Source: an uncultured Bacteroidales bacterium
GTDB lineage: Bacteria; Bacteroidota; Bacteroidia; Bacteroidales; UBA932
Length of the DNA: 64,000 nucleotides
Reading direction: 5' to 3'
Assembly: GCA_934693135.1 (NCBI GenBank)
Contig: CAKUVA010000007.1
Location: 11,962 to 75,961 of the forward strand
The translations under genes and the position numbers were made by a program. Positions within the stretch are counted from its first letter, which is position 1, and each line of letters begins with the position of its first letter. The notes under the pieces were generated by a model that saw only the letters and a list, made by a program, of their open reading frames with translations, searched no databases and was not told the DNA's origin. Positions 18,649 to 28,205 of the stretch are shown here, piece after piece.

Positions 18649-21423
18649 TTGACACGTTCTGACAATAGACGCAGACATCTTTACGAGAGAGGGGGGCTAG
18701 CAGCTGTCCTGCTCGCGTTATTTATATCCTTATCTTGGCCCGGAATCTCGCAAGATGGTCGCAAACAACGACGCCCTCCAAAGACAACTTTCAGCCAGGC
18801 AGTGGCGTATAATAAAGATAGTATTCCACCGATGACGGACTCATTGAAAGCCGTCATGGATTCTATACATGTAGCAGATTCACTCTTCAAAATTGATTCT
18901 GCCGCTCTTCAACAGAGAAGTTCATTGAAACGACCAGCATTCTCCACAGCCAAAGATTCTGTCATTGAAGTATTCTCCAATGGCCAGAGGAAAATTTACT
19001 ACTATGGCGACGTCACAGTGAAGTATGACAACATGGAACTTTCTGCAGACTATATGGAATATGATCTCAATACGGGGACAGTCTATGCGAAAGGAACATT
19101 GGACACGCTAACAGGAGAATGGAAGGGGCAACCTGTAATGAAAGAGGGCAATTCATCTTATTCGATGGAAGAAGTCCGATATAATTTCAATACACAGAAA
19201 GCAAGAATCACAAACATGATAACCCAGCAGGAGGATGGTCTCCTGCATGGAAAAAACATCAAGATGCTTCCAGATCGTTCCATCAACATCACAAAAGGAC
19301 AATATACGGTCTGTGATTTGGAACATCCGCACTATTATTTGCACTTGACGGCAGCAAAAGTCATAACCAAACCGTCCCAAAAGACAGTATTTGGACCTGC
19401 ATACCCAGTCATTGAAGATGTTCCTCTGCCAATAGGTCTTCCTTTCGGATTCATTCCTAAAAGACCGGACAGAGCTACCGGCCTACTTATGCCTACATTC
19501 GGTGAAGAAAACTCCCGCGGTTTTTACCTAAGAGATCTCGGAATGTATTTTGTTTTCGGACAGTATCTCGATTTATCCGTGACAGGAGACATATATACAT
19601 TAGGATCTTGGGCACTCGATGTAAACTCTCGATACAAGGTTAACTACAAGTGTAATGGTAATTTCTCATTGAACATTTCCAACGACCAAACTGGAGAGAA
19701 AGGAAGTACAGACTTCTTCCAAACAAGAAACTTCGGACTCAAATGGTCTCATTCACAGGATTCAAAGGCTCATCCAGGAACGACATTCAGTGCTTCGGTA
19801 AACTTTTCGAGTCCGTCAAATAGCAAATATAACTCGCGTTCAGTTTCCGATGCTTTACAGAACCAGGCATCATCTTCCATATCTTATTCGAAGAATTGGA
19901 ATGGAAAATTCAATTTATCTATAAATGCATTGCATAGCCAGAACTCCAGAGATAGTTCATACGCATTCACTCTTCCTAATGTAACTTTCTCCATATCAAG
20001 ATTTTATCCATTCAAGCAAAAAAACCGTGCAGGCAAGGAAAAGTTCTATGAAAAATTTTCCCTCGGTTACAGCACAACTCTGCAGAATAAGATAAACTTC
20101 AAGTCATCTGAATTTATGAAAGACGGATTCTTGGATAAATTTCAGAATGGAATGACGCATAGTTTTCAAATAGGACTTCCGAATTTCACGTTAGCTAAAT
20201 ACTTGAACTTTACGCCGAGCGTCAGTTATGGACAAAACTGGTTCTTCCGCAAGACGGACTATGAGTACAATCCAGAAACCGATCGCGTAGAATCTCACGA
20301 TGCCGGACAGTTCAGCACATTTGGATTGAGCCACACATATTCAGGAAGCCTTGCGATGAGTACACGAATTTATGGAACATTCTATTTCGGAAAGGCTCAT
20401 AAAATACAGGCTATCAGACATGTAGTTTCTCCATCAATGTCATTCTCATTTAGCCCTGAGAAAGGCACACATTTCAATGGTTACAGGACATTGACATATA
20501 CAGACAAGAATGGAGAACTTAAAAATTATGACTATAATATATATAGTGGGCAACTTTATTCTCCTCCTGGAAAAGGCAAATCAGCCACGATGAGTCTCTC
20601 CATTGGAAATAATGTAGAAGCCAAGGTTCGTGACCTCAGGGACACTACTGGTGCCGGTGTAAAAAAAGTGAAAATTATAGATCAGCTGAATTTAAGTACT
20701 GGATATAATTTCCTTGCAGATTCATTGAATCTTAATAATATAGGCATAACTATGTCTACCTCTGTATTCGAAAAAATCGGAATCAGCGCAAATGCCAATT
20801 TCGATCCATATGCAATAGATGAAAGAGGTCGAAAAATCAACAAATTCAATGTCCAAACTCTGGGTTGGAGCAAACCTCTACGACTTACCAATGCCAGTGC
20901 ATCATTGTCATATTCCCTTTCTGGAAAAGGTGAGTTCAAAGGCAATGATGGTTCAAAAGATGCAGAAGGTGGACAACAAAATGCAGCAGAATACTACAGA
21001 AGAATATATTATCATCCTATAACTGGTGAATATATACCTGGCGGATGGTTATATTATACAAATCCTAATGTCCCCTGGTCATTAAATTTTAACTACTCGT
21101 TTTCTTACAACAAATCGTACCAATACACAAACGGGCAGCTCATAACAAACAATAGATTCACACAGACACTCGGAATACAGGGAAATATAAAATTGACTCC
21201 CAAAATGAATCTGAACGCGACCACAGGCTTTGACCTCATGGCCATGAAAATGACAACAACGCAAATCAGTGCGACATACGATCTGCATTGCTTCAACATA
21301 TCCGTATCATGGATTCCGACTGGAACTTGGCAGTCATGGAGCTTCAGAATAGCAGCAAATGCTGCTGCACTTTCAGATCTTCTCAAGTTCAAGAAGACCA
21401 CAAGTTACTGGGATCGCAGATAA
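18649..21423 (+). CDS. lptD: LPS-assembly outer membrane protein LptD, Bacteroidetes type
   Basis: A 924-residue outer-membrane barrel that, with LptE, places lipopolysaccharide in the outer leaflet. The start is a TTG at 18649, bounded by an in-frame stop six bases upstream. It gives an arginine-rich N-region and a hydrophobic signal segment (GLAAVLLALFISLSW). A Ser/Asp-rich linker leads to an OstA-like jellyroll at about 105-250 (SNGQRKIYYYGDVTVKYDN, MEYDLNTGTVYAKG), then a long beta-barrel rich in alternating aromatic strands. Divergent arrangement with amidase-MCE is typical of the phylum. Confidence 0.9.
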   Translation: MTRSDNRRRHLYERGGLAAVLLALFISLSWPGISQDGRKQRRPPKTTFSQAVAYNKDSIPPMTDSLKAVMDSIHVADSLFKIDSAALQQRSSLKRPAFSTAKDSVIEVFSNGQRKIYYYGDVTVKYDNMELSADYMEYDLNTGTVYAKGTLDTLTGEWKGQPVMKEGNSSYSMEEVRYNFNTQKARITNMITQQEDGLLHGKNIKMLPDRSINITKGQYTVCDLEHPHYYLHLTAAKVITKPSQKTVFGPAYPVIEDVPLPIGLPFGFIPKRPDRATGLLMPTFGEENSRGFYLRDLGMYFVFGQYLDLSVTGDIYTLGSWALDVNSRYKVNYKCNGNFSLNISNDQTGEKGSTDFFQTRNFGLKWSHSQDSKAHPGTTFSASVNFSSPSNSKYNSRSVSDALQNQASSSISYSKNWNGKFNLSINALHSQNSRDSSYAFTLPNVTFSISRFYPFKQKNRAGKEKFYEKFSLGYSTTLQNKINFKSSEFMKDGFLDKFQNGMTHSFQIGLPNFTLAKYLNFTPSVSYGQNWFFRKTDYEYNPETDRVESHDAGQFSTFGLSHTYSGSLAMSTRIYGTFYFGKAHKIQAIRHVVSPSMSFSFSPEKGTHFNGYRTLTYTDKNGELKNYDYNIYSGQLYSPPGKGKSATMSLSIGNNVEAKVRDLRDTTGAGVKKVKIIDQLNLSTGYNFLADSLNLNNIGITMSTSVFEKIGISANANFDPYAIDERGRKINKFNVQTLGWSKPLRLTNASASLSYSLSGKGEFKGNDGSKDAEGGQQNAAEYYRRIYYHPITGEYIPGGWLYYTNPNVPWSLNFNYSFSYNKSYQYTNGQLITNNRFTQTLGIQGNIKLTPKMNLNATTGFDLMAMKMTTTQISATYDLHCFNISVSWIPTGTWQSWSFRIAANAAALSDLLKFKKTTSYWDRR

Positions 21424-21448
21424 ATACATTTTTTTGATTCAAAGACCT

Positions 21449-21479
21449 ATTGTTTTTTAAGTATTTCTGTGTATATTTG
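21449..21479 (+). promoter_or_regulatory. rho promoter
   Basis: ATTG (21449-21452), then 19 bases, then TATATTTG (21472-21479). The predicted start of transcription near 21485 leaves a leader of about 125 bases before the rho ATG. Confidence 0.65.
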
Positions 21480-21492
21480 CATCATTCGACAC

Positions 21493-21518
21493 GGAAATGG
21501 GACTTTTCTGCCATTTCC
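21493..21518 (+). promoter_or_regulatory. Hairpin in the rho leader
   Basis: An eight-base-pair perfect stem (GGAAATGG with CCATTTCC) closes a 10-base loop, close to the 5' end of the predicted rho leader. No run of T follows on the plus strand, so it is not a terminator. It may stabilise the message or serve in control of rho. Confidence 0.5.
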
Positions 21519-21611
21519 TAAAAATTGTCAAAATTTTTCAGACGATTTCGAACACAATCAGAAACTAGTATCATTGTACTTATACAAGTACTTAAACCAT
21601 TTGTCATATAT

Positions 21612-23465
21612 ATGCCACACACTCTCAAAGAGCTGACAATGATGTCAGAAGAGCAGATTAGAGCTCTTGGCACTGAGTTGAATATAAAGAAGGCCAAAGA
21701 ACTTGACCTAATGGATCTCAGCTATGCCATTCTGGACGAGGAAGCTAAAATTGCGTCTAAAATTCCTGACCCAGAGCCACCGAAACGAAAAAGAGGGCGG
21801 CCACGCAAATCTGAAACTACAGAAACTACTGCAATAAAGAAAGCTGTACAAGAAGAAGGTAGCAAAGATAAGGTTAAGCAAGCAAAAACTGCAAGCAATC
21901 CGCAGAAGCCACAGGCAAAACCAACAAATAAGCAGCAACCTGCCGAAGCTGAGAACAAAGATATAACATCAAATCAGGACCATCCAAAGAAACGTGGTCG
22001 CAAATCCAAGGCAGAATTGGCAAGAATTGCGGCAGAACAACAGGCTTTGAAGGATACGCAGGCAAAACCAGAAAATATGGCTAAAACTGAGGCTAAAAAA
22101 GAAATGCCTGTTGAGAGCAAGAAGCCACAACCAGTTCAGCCAGTTATCCAACAGCCTAAAGACGAAGTTCCTTATGCTGACAGAAGAACGATTGTTCTTC
22201 CACCGCTTCCTCCGAAAGTAAAGAAATTCAACAATAATCAGAATCAGCCTGTCCAAGAGAAAAGGCAACAAGATTTCCAACAAAGACCGACACCGAAGCA
22301 AAAGATTGAGTTCGAAGGCACAGTTCGCGCTACAGGTGTATTGGAAATAATGCCTGACGGATACGGATTTCTAAGATCTTCCGATTATAATTATCTGAAT
22401 TCTCCTGATGATATATATGTATCTCAGAATCAGATAAAAAACAATGCCTTAAAAAACGGCGATACTGTTACAGGCGAGATTCGCCCACCAAAGGAAGGAG
22501 ACAAGTACTTCCCTCTCGTAAAGATTGACTTCATCAATGGACGCAGCCCTGAATTCATAAGAGACAGAGTTCCATTTGATTTTCTTACACCACTCTTCCC
22601 TGATGAGAAATTCAATCTTTTAGGTCATGGTCATGAGCATGATCTTTCATGCAGAATTGTTGACATGTTCACACCTATTGGAAAAGGACAGCGCGGACTT
22701 ATCGTTGCTCAACCAAAAACTGGTAAGACAGTGCTTCTGAAATCCATTGCCAATGCAATCGCGGATAATCATCCTGAAGTTTACGAGATTGTACTTCTCA
22801 TAGATGAACGTCCGGAAGAGGTCACAGACATGAGTAGAAGCGTAAAAGCGGAAGTCGTTGCATCTACATTCGATGAGCCTGCTGAAAGACATGTAAAAGT
22901 GGCCAATATGGTACTTGAAAAAGCCCGCAGACTTGTAGAGTGTGGCCATGATGTAGTAATTCTCCTTGACTCAATAACACGTCTTGCACGCGCCTATAAT
23001 ACAGTGCAGCCAGCTTCTGGAAAAGTACTTACAGGAGGCGTAGATGCCAATGCTCTACAGAGACCTAAGAGATTCTTCGGTGCTGCCCGTAATATTGAAG
23101 GTGGCGGTTCTCTCACAATTTTGGCAACAGCATTGACAGATACTGGATCCAAGATGGACGATGTGATTTTCGAGGAATTCAAAGGAACGGGTAACATGGA
23201 ACTACAGTTGGACAGAACTCTTGCAAACAGGAGGATTTTCCCAGCAGTGAACGTAGTCCTTTCAAGCACCAGACGCGACGATCTTCTGTATACCCCTGAA
23301 CAGGCACAGAGAATTTGGATTATGCGAAAGCTTCTTGCTGAGATGAACCCAACTGAAGCTATGAACTTCATGTTGCAAGTTATGGATCAGTATCAGACAA
23401 ATGAAGAACTTTTGGATAACATGAATAAGGTTTCTCCGAAAGACGCAAAGAACTACGATTATTAG
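21612..23465 (+). CDS. rho: Transcription termination factor Rho with a long disordered insert
   Basis: A 617-residue hexameric RNA helicase that ends transcription. The ATG at 21612 is preferred over a TTG 29 codons upstream because [20 protein letters not shown] is the start of the Rho N-terminal helical domain. Residues about 50-210 are a Lys/Pro/Gln/Glu-rich, probably disordered insert with two AT-hook-like clusters (KRKRGRPRK and KKRGRKSK). The RNA-binding CSD fold follows ([15 protein letters not shown]), then the ATPase core with P-loop [25 protein letters not shown] and the secondary RNA site near ITRLARAYN. The insert is characteristic of Bacteroidetes Rho. Confidence 0.96.
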   Translation: MPHTLKELTMMSEEQIRALGTELNIKKAKELDLMDLSYAILDEEAKIASKIPDPEPPKRKRGRPRKSETTETTAIKKAVQEEGSKDKVKQAKTASNPQKPQAKPTNKQQPAEAENKDITSNQDHPKKRGRKSKAELARIAAEQQALKDTQAKPENMAKTEAKKEMPVESKKPQPVQPVIQQPKDEVPYADRRTIVLPPLPPKVKKFNNNQNQPVQEKRQQDFQQRPTPKQKIEFEGTVRATGVLEIMPDGYGFLRSSDYNYLNSPDDIYVSQNQIKNNALKNGDTVTGEIRPPKEGDKYFPLVKIDFINGRSPEFIRDRVPFDFLTPLFPDEKFNLLGHGHEHDLSCRIVDMFTPIGKGQRGLIVAQPKTGKTVLLKSIANAIADNHPEVYEIVLLIDERPEEVTDMSRSVKAEVVASTFDEPAERHVKVANMVLEKARRLVECGHDVVILLDSITRLARAYNTVQPASGKVLTGGVDANALQRPKRFFGAARNIEGGGSLTILATALTDTGSKMDDVIFEEFKGTGNMELQLDRTLANRRIFPAVNVVLSSTRRDDLLYTPEQAQRIWIMRKLLAEMNPTEAMNFMLQVMDQYQTNEELLDNMNKVSPKDAKNYDY

Positions 23466-23504
23466 AAATTCATTAAAATTTAAAAAGTCACTTACTTAAA
23501 ATAA

Positions 23505-23540
23505 TAGAAAAAGCCTCAGAATAATCTGAGGCTTTTTCTA
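23505..23540. terminator. Bidirectional terminator between rho and carB
   Basis: A 15-base-pair perfect stem with GC core GCCTCAG and a six-base loop. It is flanked by A-run and T-run so that a U-tract follows on both strands. It serves the two convergent genes. Confidence 0.93.
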
Positions 23541-23583
23541 TATCTCAAATCTCCACTAAAAGACAGTAGTGGAAACTGGAAAA

Positions 23584-26500
23584 CTAATATTCATCCCAAG
23601 ATTTTATCTTTATTGCATCCATAGGCATTGAACAGAATGCACGAATGAATGCTGTAGCCAAACGGGCATTTGTGAACAACGGAATATTACAATCTATCGC
23701 ATTACGACGAATATGATATCCATTGGAAAGTTCAAGCTCGCTGAAGTTCTTCGGTATGTTTATCACCATGTCCACTTCCTTGTTGCGAATCATGTCAAGC
23801 GCAGAAGGGAAAAGTTCATTTAGAGAAGGATTCTCTGCCTCTGATGGCCAAAGCACACGTTTACAAGGAATACTATTCTCGATAAAATATTTGTATGTTC
23901 CACCAGTTGCATAGAGCTCGTAGCCATGATCTGCCAACAATTTGCAAGCAGTAAGCATATCAGCCTTCTGAAGAGGATCACCTGTAGAAAGAAGGATACG
24001 TTTTTCCGGAATAGTATTACCTACAGAAAGAATGGATTTGAGAAGTGCTTCATCAAGATCATCTCCTATACATCCTACCTCTCCAGTAGACGACATATCC
24101 ACACCAAGCATAGGGTCAGCTTCTTCAAGACGCGCAAAAGAGAACTGGGATGACTTAACTCCGACATAATCGAGATCGAAAGCACTCTTCTGCGGTGCAG
24201 CAGGATGTTTTCCGAGCATAACTTTAGTAGCAAGTTCTATAAAATTGATTTTAAGAACTTTAGAAACAAACGGAAAACTTCTTGATGCACGAAGATTACA
24301 TTCTATAACCTTTATTTTATTTTCTTTTGCAAGGAACTGAATATTGAATGGTCCTGAAATCTGAAGAGCACCGGCTATCTTACGGGCAATTTTCTTAATT
24401 CTACGTACGGTCTCCACATAAAGTTTCTGTGGAGGGAATTGTATAGTCGCATCTCCAGAATGAACTCCGGCATATTCAATGTGCTCCGAAATAGCATATG
24501 CAAGAATTTCTCCCTCATCCGCAACAGCATCAAACTCTATTTCCTTACAACGATCCATGAATTTACTTATCACGACTGGATGCTCCTGAGACACTTCTGA
24601 CGCAAGAGATAAGAAATGTCTAAGCTGTTCCTCATCATAACATACATTCATGGCAGCACCTGAAAGCACATAAGAAGGGCGGACAAGGACTGGAAATCCA
24701 ACTTTTGAGATAAATTTATCCACATCATCCATTGTAGTAAGCTCGCTCCATTCCGGCTGATCCACACCAAGAGCATCCACAATGCTTGAGAATTTGTTTC
24801 TATCTTCCGCCTTGTCTATATCTTTAGCTTTCGTTCCAAGTATAGGCACACCTGATTTATCAAGTCTGAGGGCAAGATTATTAGGAATCTGACCACCTAC
24901 TGAGACAACAACGCCATGAGGTGTCTCAAGCTCAATTATGTCCATAACTCTCTCGAAAGTAAGTTCATCGAAATAGAGTCTATCGCACATATCATAATCA
25001 GTAGAAACTGTCTCCGGATTATAATTGATAAGAACACCACGATAACCTTCCTTTCGGATAGTCTCAATGCAATTTACTGAACACCAGTCAAATTCGACGG
25101 AACTTCCGATACGGTATGCTCCAGAACCAAGCACAACAACAGACTTGTGGTCATTCTCAAACTTGACGTCATTGAACTTACCGTTATATGTCAGATACAG
25201 ATAATTGGTAGCTGCCGGGAATTCTGCAGCAAGCGTATCTATCTGCTTGACAACAGGGACAATTCCATGGGCTTTTCTAAAGGCACGTACAGCATCTTGA
25301 TTCGCCTTAAGGTCACCTTTATCCTTGAGTACAGCACGCTGAATTTGGAAATCAGAAAAGCCCTGACATTTTGCTTGCCTAAGGAGATCTATCGGCATTG
25401 ACTCAAGAGAATCATAGGAGCTCATTTCATTGTATGTTGAGACAATATTCTCGAGTTTATCGAGGAACCACTTGTCAATCTTCGTAAGATCGTGAATCTG
25501 ATCGACAGTGTACCCTGCACGCATAGCCTTTGATATTACGAAAATACGTCTATCCGTAGGATCCTTCAGCGCCTCGTCAACATTGTTTACTTTCAGTTCT
25601 TTATTTCCAACAAATCCGTGTGCCCCCTGGCCAATCATGCGGAGACCTTTCTGAATAGCCTCCTCAAACGAACGTCCAACAGCCATGACTTCTCCAACAC
25701 TCTTCATGCTTGAGCCAATCTTCCTTGAAACACCATGGAATTTCGAAAGGTCCCAACGAGGAATTTTGCAGACAATATAGTCCAATGCTGGTTCGAAGAA
25801 TGCAGGAGTAGTCTTAGTCACTGAATTCTTCAGATCAAAAAGACCATATCCAAGACCGAGCTTGGCAGCCACGAAAGCAAGAGGATAACCTGTAGCCTTG
25901 GATGCCAATGCTGATGAACGGGAAAGACGAGCATTTACCTCAATCACCCTATAATCCATAGCATTAGGATCATAAGCATACTGAACATTACACTCACCCA
26001 CTATGCCTATATGACGAACAATTCGTATTGAAAGTTCGCGAAGGAAATAATAGTCCTTGTTTGACAAAGTCTGTGATGGAGCAACAACGATACTCTCTCC
26101 AGTATGTATACCGAGAGGGTCAAAGTTTTCCATGTTGCAGACAGTAATGCAATTATCATATTTATCACGAACTACTTCATACTCGATTTCCTTCCAACCC
26201 TTAAGCGATTTTTCTACAAGTACCTGAGGGGAAAATGAGAATGCTTTGTTACAAAGCTCAACAAGTTGCTCTTCATTATCGCAGAAACCGGAACCAAGAC
26301 CTCCGAGGGCATACGCAGCACGAACAATAAGTGGATATCCGAGTTCTGCCGCAGCCTTCTTAGCTTCTTCCATATTCTCCGCAGGATGAGATTTTATAGT
26401 CTTGACATTGATTTCATCCAGCTTTTTCACAAAGAGCTCACGGTCTTCCGTATCCATGATGGCTTGAACAGGTGTTCCAAGCACTTGAACATCATATTTT

Positions 26501-26823
26501 TCCAATACTTTCTTCTCAAAAAGCTCCACGCCGCAATTCAATGCCGTTTGGCCACCGAAAGAGAGAAGTATACCCTGAGGACGCTCCTTTTCAATTACTT
26601 TTTCTACGAAGAATGGAGTTACAGGCAAAAAGTATATTTTGTCCGCTACACCTTCGGAAGTCTGGACAGTAGCGATATTAGGGTTAATCAGCACTGTTTC
26701 TATCCCTTCCTCACGCAATGCTTTGAGTGCTTGCGAGCCTGAATAATCAAATTCTCCTGCCTGTCCGATTTTCAATGCCCCGGAGCCAAGGATAAGGACT
26801 TTTCTTATATTTGGATTTTTCAT
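23584..26823 (-). CDS. carB: Carbamoyl-phosphate synthase large chain
   Basis: A 1079-residue cytosolic subunit that makes carbamoyl phosphate from bicarbonate, ammonia and two ATP, feeding pyrimidine and arginine synthesis. It shows the internal duplication of the family. The first synthetase half starts KVLILGSGALKIGQAGEFDYSG with FGGQTALNCGVEL; the second starts VVVLGSGAYRIGSSVEFDWC with VSVGGQIPNNLALRL. An oligomerisation region lies between them, and an allosteric MGS-like domain ends the protein (ILLSTGDPLQKADML onwards). Length is standard. It follows carA by 15 bases. Confidence 0.98.
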   Translation of the reverse strand: MKNPNIRKVLILGSGALKIGQAGEFDYSGSQALKALREEGIETVLINPNIATVQTSEGVADKIYFLPVTPFFVEKVIEKERPQGILLSFGGQTALNCGVELFEKKVLEKYDVQVLGTPVQAIMDTEDRELFVKKLDEINVKTIKSHPAENMEEAKKAAAELGYPLIVRAAYALGGLGSGFCDNEEQLVELCNKAFSFSPQVLVEKSLKGWKEIEYEVVRDKYDNCITVCNMENFDPLGIHTGESIVVAPSQTLSNKDYYFLRELSIRIVRHIGIVGECNVQYAYDPNAMDYRVIEVNARLSRSSALASKATGYPLAFVAAKLGLGYGLFDLKNSVTKTTPAFFEPALDYIVCKIPRWDLSKFHGVSRKIGSSMKSVGEVMAVGRSFEEAIQKGLRMIGQGAHGFVGNKELKVNNVDEALKDPTDRRIFVISKAMRAGYTVDQIHDLTKIDKWFLDKLENIVSTYNEMSSYDSLESMPIDLLRQAKCQGFSDFQIQRAVLKDKGDLKANQDAVRAFRKAHGIVPVVKQIDTLAAEFPAATNYLYLTYNGKFNDVKFENDHKSVVVLGSGAYRIGSSVEFDWCSVNCIETIRKEGYRGVLINYNPETVSTDYDMCDRLYFDELTFERVMDIIELETPHGVVVSVGGQIPNNLALRLDKSGVPILGTKAKDIDKAEDRNKFSSIVDALGVDQPEWSELTTMDDVDKFISKVGFPVLVRPSYVLSGAAMNVCYDEEQLRHFLSLASEVSQEHPVVISKFMDRCKEIEFDAVADEGEILAYAISEHIEYAGVHSGDATIQFPPQKLYVETVRRIKKIARKIAGALQISGPFNIQFLAKENKIKVIECNLRASRSFPFVSKVLKINFIELATKVMLGKHPAAPQKSAFDLDYVGVKSSQFSFARLEEADPMLGVDMSSTGEVGCIGDDLDEALLKSILSVGNTIPEKRILLSTGDPLQKADMLTACKLLADHGYELYATGGTYKYFIENSIPCKRVLWPSEAENPSLNELFPSALDMIRNKEVDMVINIPKNFSELELSNGYHIRRNAIDCNIPLFTNARLATAFIRAFCSMPMDAIKIKSWDEY

Positions 26824-26838
26824 TTCTAAGATGAGGAT

Positions 26839-27918
26839 TTATTTTATTTTGCTGATGAATTCGTCGAACAAGAATTCAGTATCTGTAGGGCCACTGGAAG
26901 CCTCAGGATGGAACTGTACTGAACAGAATGGCTTGGTCTTATGACGTATGCCCTCATTAGTACCATCATTCATATTAACAAACCATGGTTCCCAATCGTT
27001 TCCGAGAGCTGACGTATCTACAGCATATCCATGATTCTGAGATGTTATATAACATCTGTTTGTTCCAATCATGCGAACAGGCTGGTTATGACTTCTATGA
27101 CCATATTTCAGTTTATATGTCGTAGCTCCTGCAGCTCTAGCCATCAATTGGTTTCCCATGCAAATACCAAAAATAGGTTTGTCCTGCAACATAGCTTTGC
27201 GAATATTCTCTACAGTCTTCGTACAGAATTCAGGATTTCCAGGACCGTTAGATATGAAAAGACCATCATAATCAAGCGTTGTAAAGTCGTAATCCCATGG
27301 AACACGAATGAGCTCCACCCCTCTATCCACGAAACATCTAAGAATATTATGTTTCACTCCACAGTCTACGAGAACAACCTTCTTATCTCCTGAGCCATAG
27401 CTTATAACTTCTTTGCAACTCACTATATCTATCTGATTGTCCATATTAGGATCATGAACCTCTTCTTCAGCCATCTCTCCCTCAGGAATTATCTGACCAA
27501 GCATGGAACCATTATCTCTAAGAAGTTTGGTGATTTCTCTTGTATCAACACCATAAATTCCTGGAATTTTCTGTTCCTTCATCCATTCATCAAGGCTTTT
27601 CACAGCATCCCAGTGACTATATTTAAACGAATATTCAGAAATCACAAGGCCTCTCACCCATATTTTCTCCGACTCAAAATTCTTCGATATTCCATATCTG
27701 TCGATGCCTTCATCCGGAACACCATAATTACCAATAAGCGGATAAGTCACACATAGGATCTGTCCTGAATAAGACGGATCCGTCAGGCTTTCAGGATAAC
27801 CAACCATTGCTGTTGAGAAAACCACTTCCCCATCACATGGTTTATCATACCCGAATGACCATCCCTCAAATTCCATCCCATTCTGAAGACGGAGTTTTGC
27901 ACGAAGTCTTTGTTTCAT
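26839..27918 (-). CDS. carA: Carbamoyl-phosphate synthase small chain
   Basis: A 359-residue glutamine amidotransferase that supplies ammonia to CarB. The N-terminal CarA domain starts AKLRLQNGMEFEGWSFGYDK, with SLTDPSYSGQILCVTYPLIGNYG. The class I amidotransferase domain has FISNGPGNPEFC, the nucleophile cysteine in PIFGICMGNQLMARA, and the His-Glu pair in CSVQFHPEASSGP. A leader of about 200 bases containing an intrinsic terminator stands in front, which suggests the operon is controlled by attenuation. Confidence 0.97.
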   Translation of the reverse strand: MKQRLRAKLRLQNGMEFEGWSFGYDKPCDGEVVFSTAMVGYPESLTDPSYSGQILCVTYPLIGNYGVPDEGIDRYGISKNFESEKIWVRGLVISEYSFKYSHWDAVKSLDEWMKEQKIPGIYGVDTREITKLLRDNGSMLGQIIPEGEMAEEEVHDPNMDNQIDIVSCKEVISYGSGDKKVVLVDCGVKHNILRCFVDRGVELIRVPWDYDFTTLDYDGLFISNGPGNPEFCTKTVENIRKAMLQDKPIFGICMGNQLMARAAGATTYKLKYGHRSHNQPVRMIGTNRCYITSQNHGYAVDTSALGNDWEPWFVNMNDGTNEGIRHKTKPFCSVQFHPEASSGPTDTEFLFDEFISKIK

Positions 27919-27960
27919 CTTGTTCGTTATATCTTATTAATTTTTATTCAACACATTACT

Positions 27961-28065
27961 AAAAAAAAGACCATCCCTTTCGGGAACGGTCAATCTCAAT
28001 CAACACAGACAATAGAGGAACACTGGCTCAACAAGAACCCTGATATAGTTATATATGTTCCTTTT
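27961..28065 (-). promoter_or_regulatory. Candidate transcription attenuator in the carAB leader
   Basis: The gene-free stretch 27919-28205 lies between divergent carA and the MFS gene. Reading the minus strand, a helix AGGAACA/TGTTCCT (28062-28056 with 28022-28016) encloses a second hairpin GGTTC-TTGTT-GAGCC (28039-28025). Then comes a terminator hairpin at 27991-27969 (GACC and TCCC paired across a GAAA loop) followed by eight T. The terminator ends about 42 bases before the carA ATG and no other minus-strand gene could need it. The ligand or protein that controls it is unknown. The promoter is not clear; GATTTTTG at 28137-28130 is the best -7 candidate. Confidence 0.6.
27969..27991 (-). 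terminator. Intrinsic terminator hairpin within the carA leader
   Basis: Two four-pair helices split by a small internal loop, capped by a GAAA loop, followed by eight consecutive T on the minus strand. It stands upstream of carA rather than after a gene. Confidence 0.75.
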
Positions 28066-28172
28066 CTCATGCCTGAAATATTTAGTCCTTTTATTTCAGA
28101 TTGCGAATTTAAGACTTTTTTTTCGAATACAAAAATCAGAATTCATTTAGATTCTAAGAAGTTGTTTTTTTG

Positions 28173-28180
28173 TATTTTTG
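28173..28180 (+). promoter_or_regulatory. -7 box of the MFS exporter gene
   Basis: TATTTTTG is a full match to TAnnTTTG, 25 bases before the ATG. No clear -33 TTTG at 19-20 bases. Confidence 0.5.
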
Positions 28181-28205
28181 CGCTCGATTTTAAATTAGGA
28201 ATAAA

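Noticed and set aside
21525..21611. A longer Rho starting at a TTG at 21525
   Set aside because: The additional 29 residues do not resemble Rho, the region holds the leader, and an ATG at 21612 gives the normal N-terminus.
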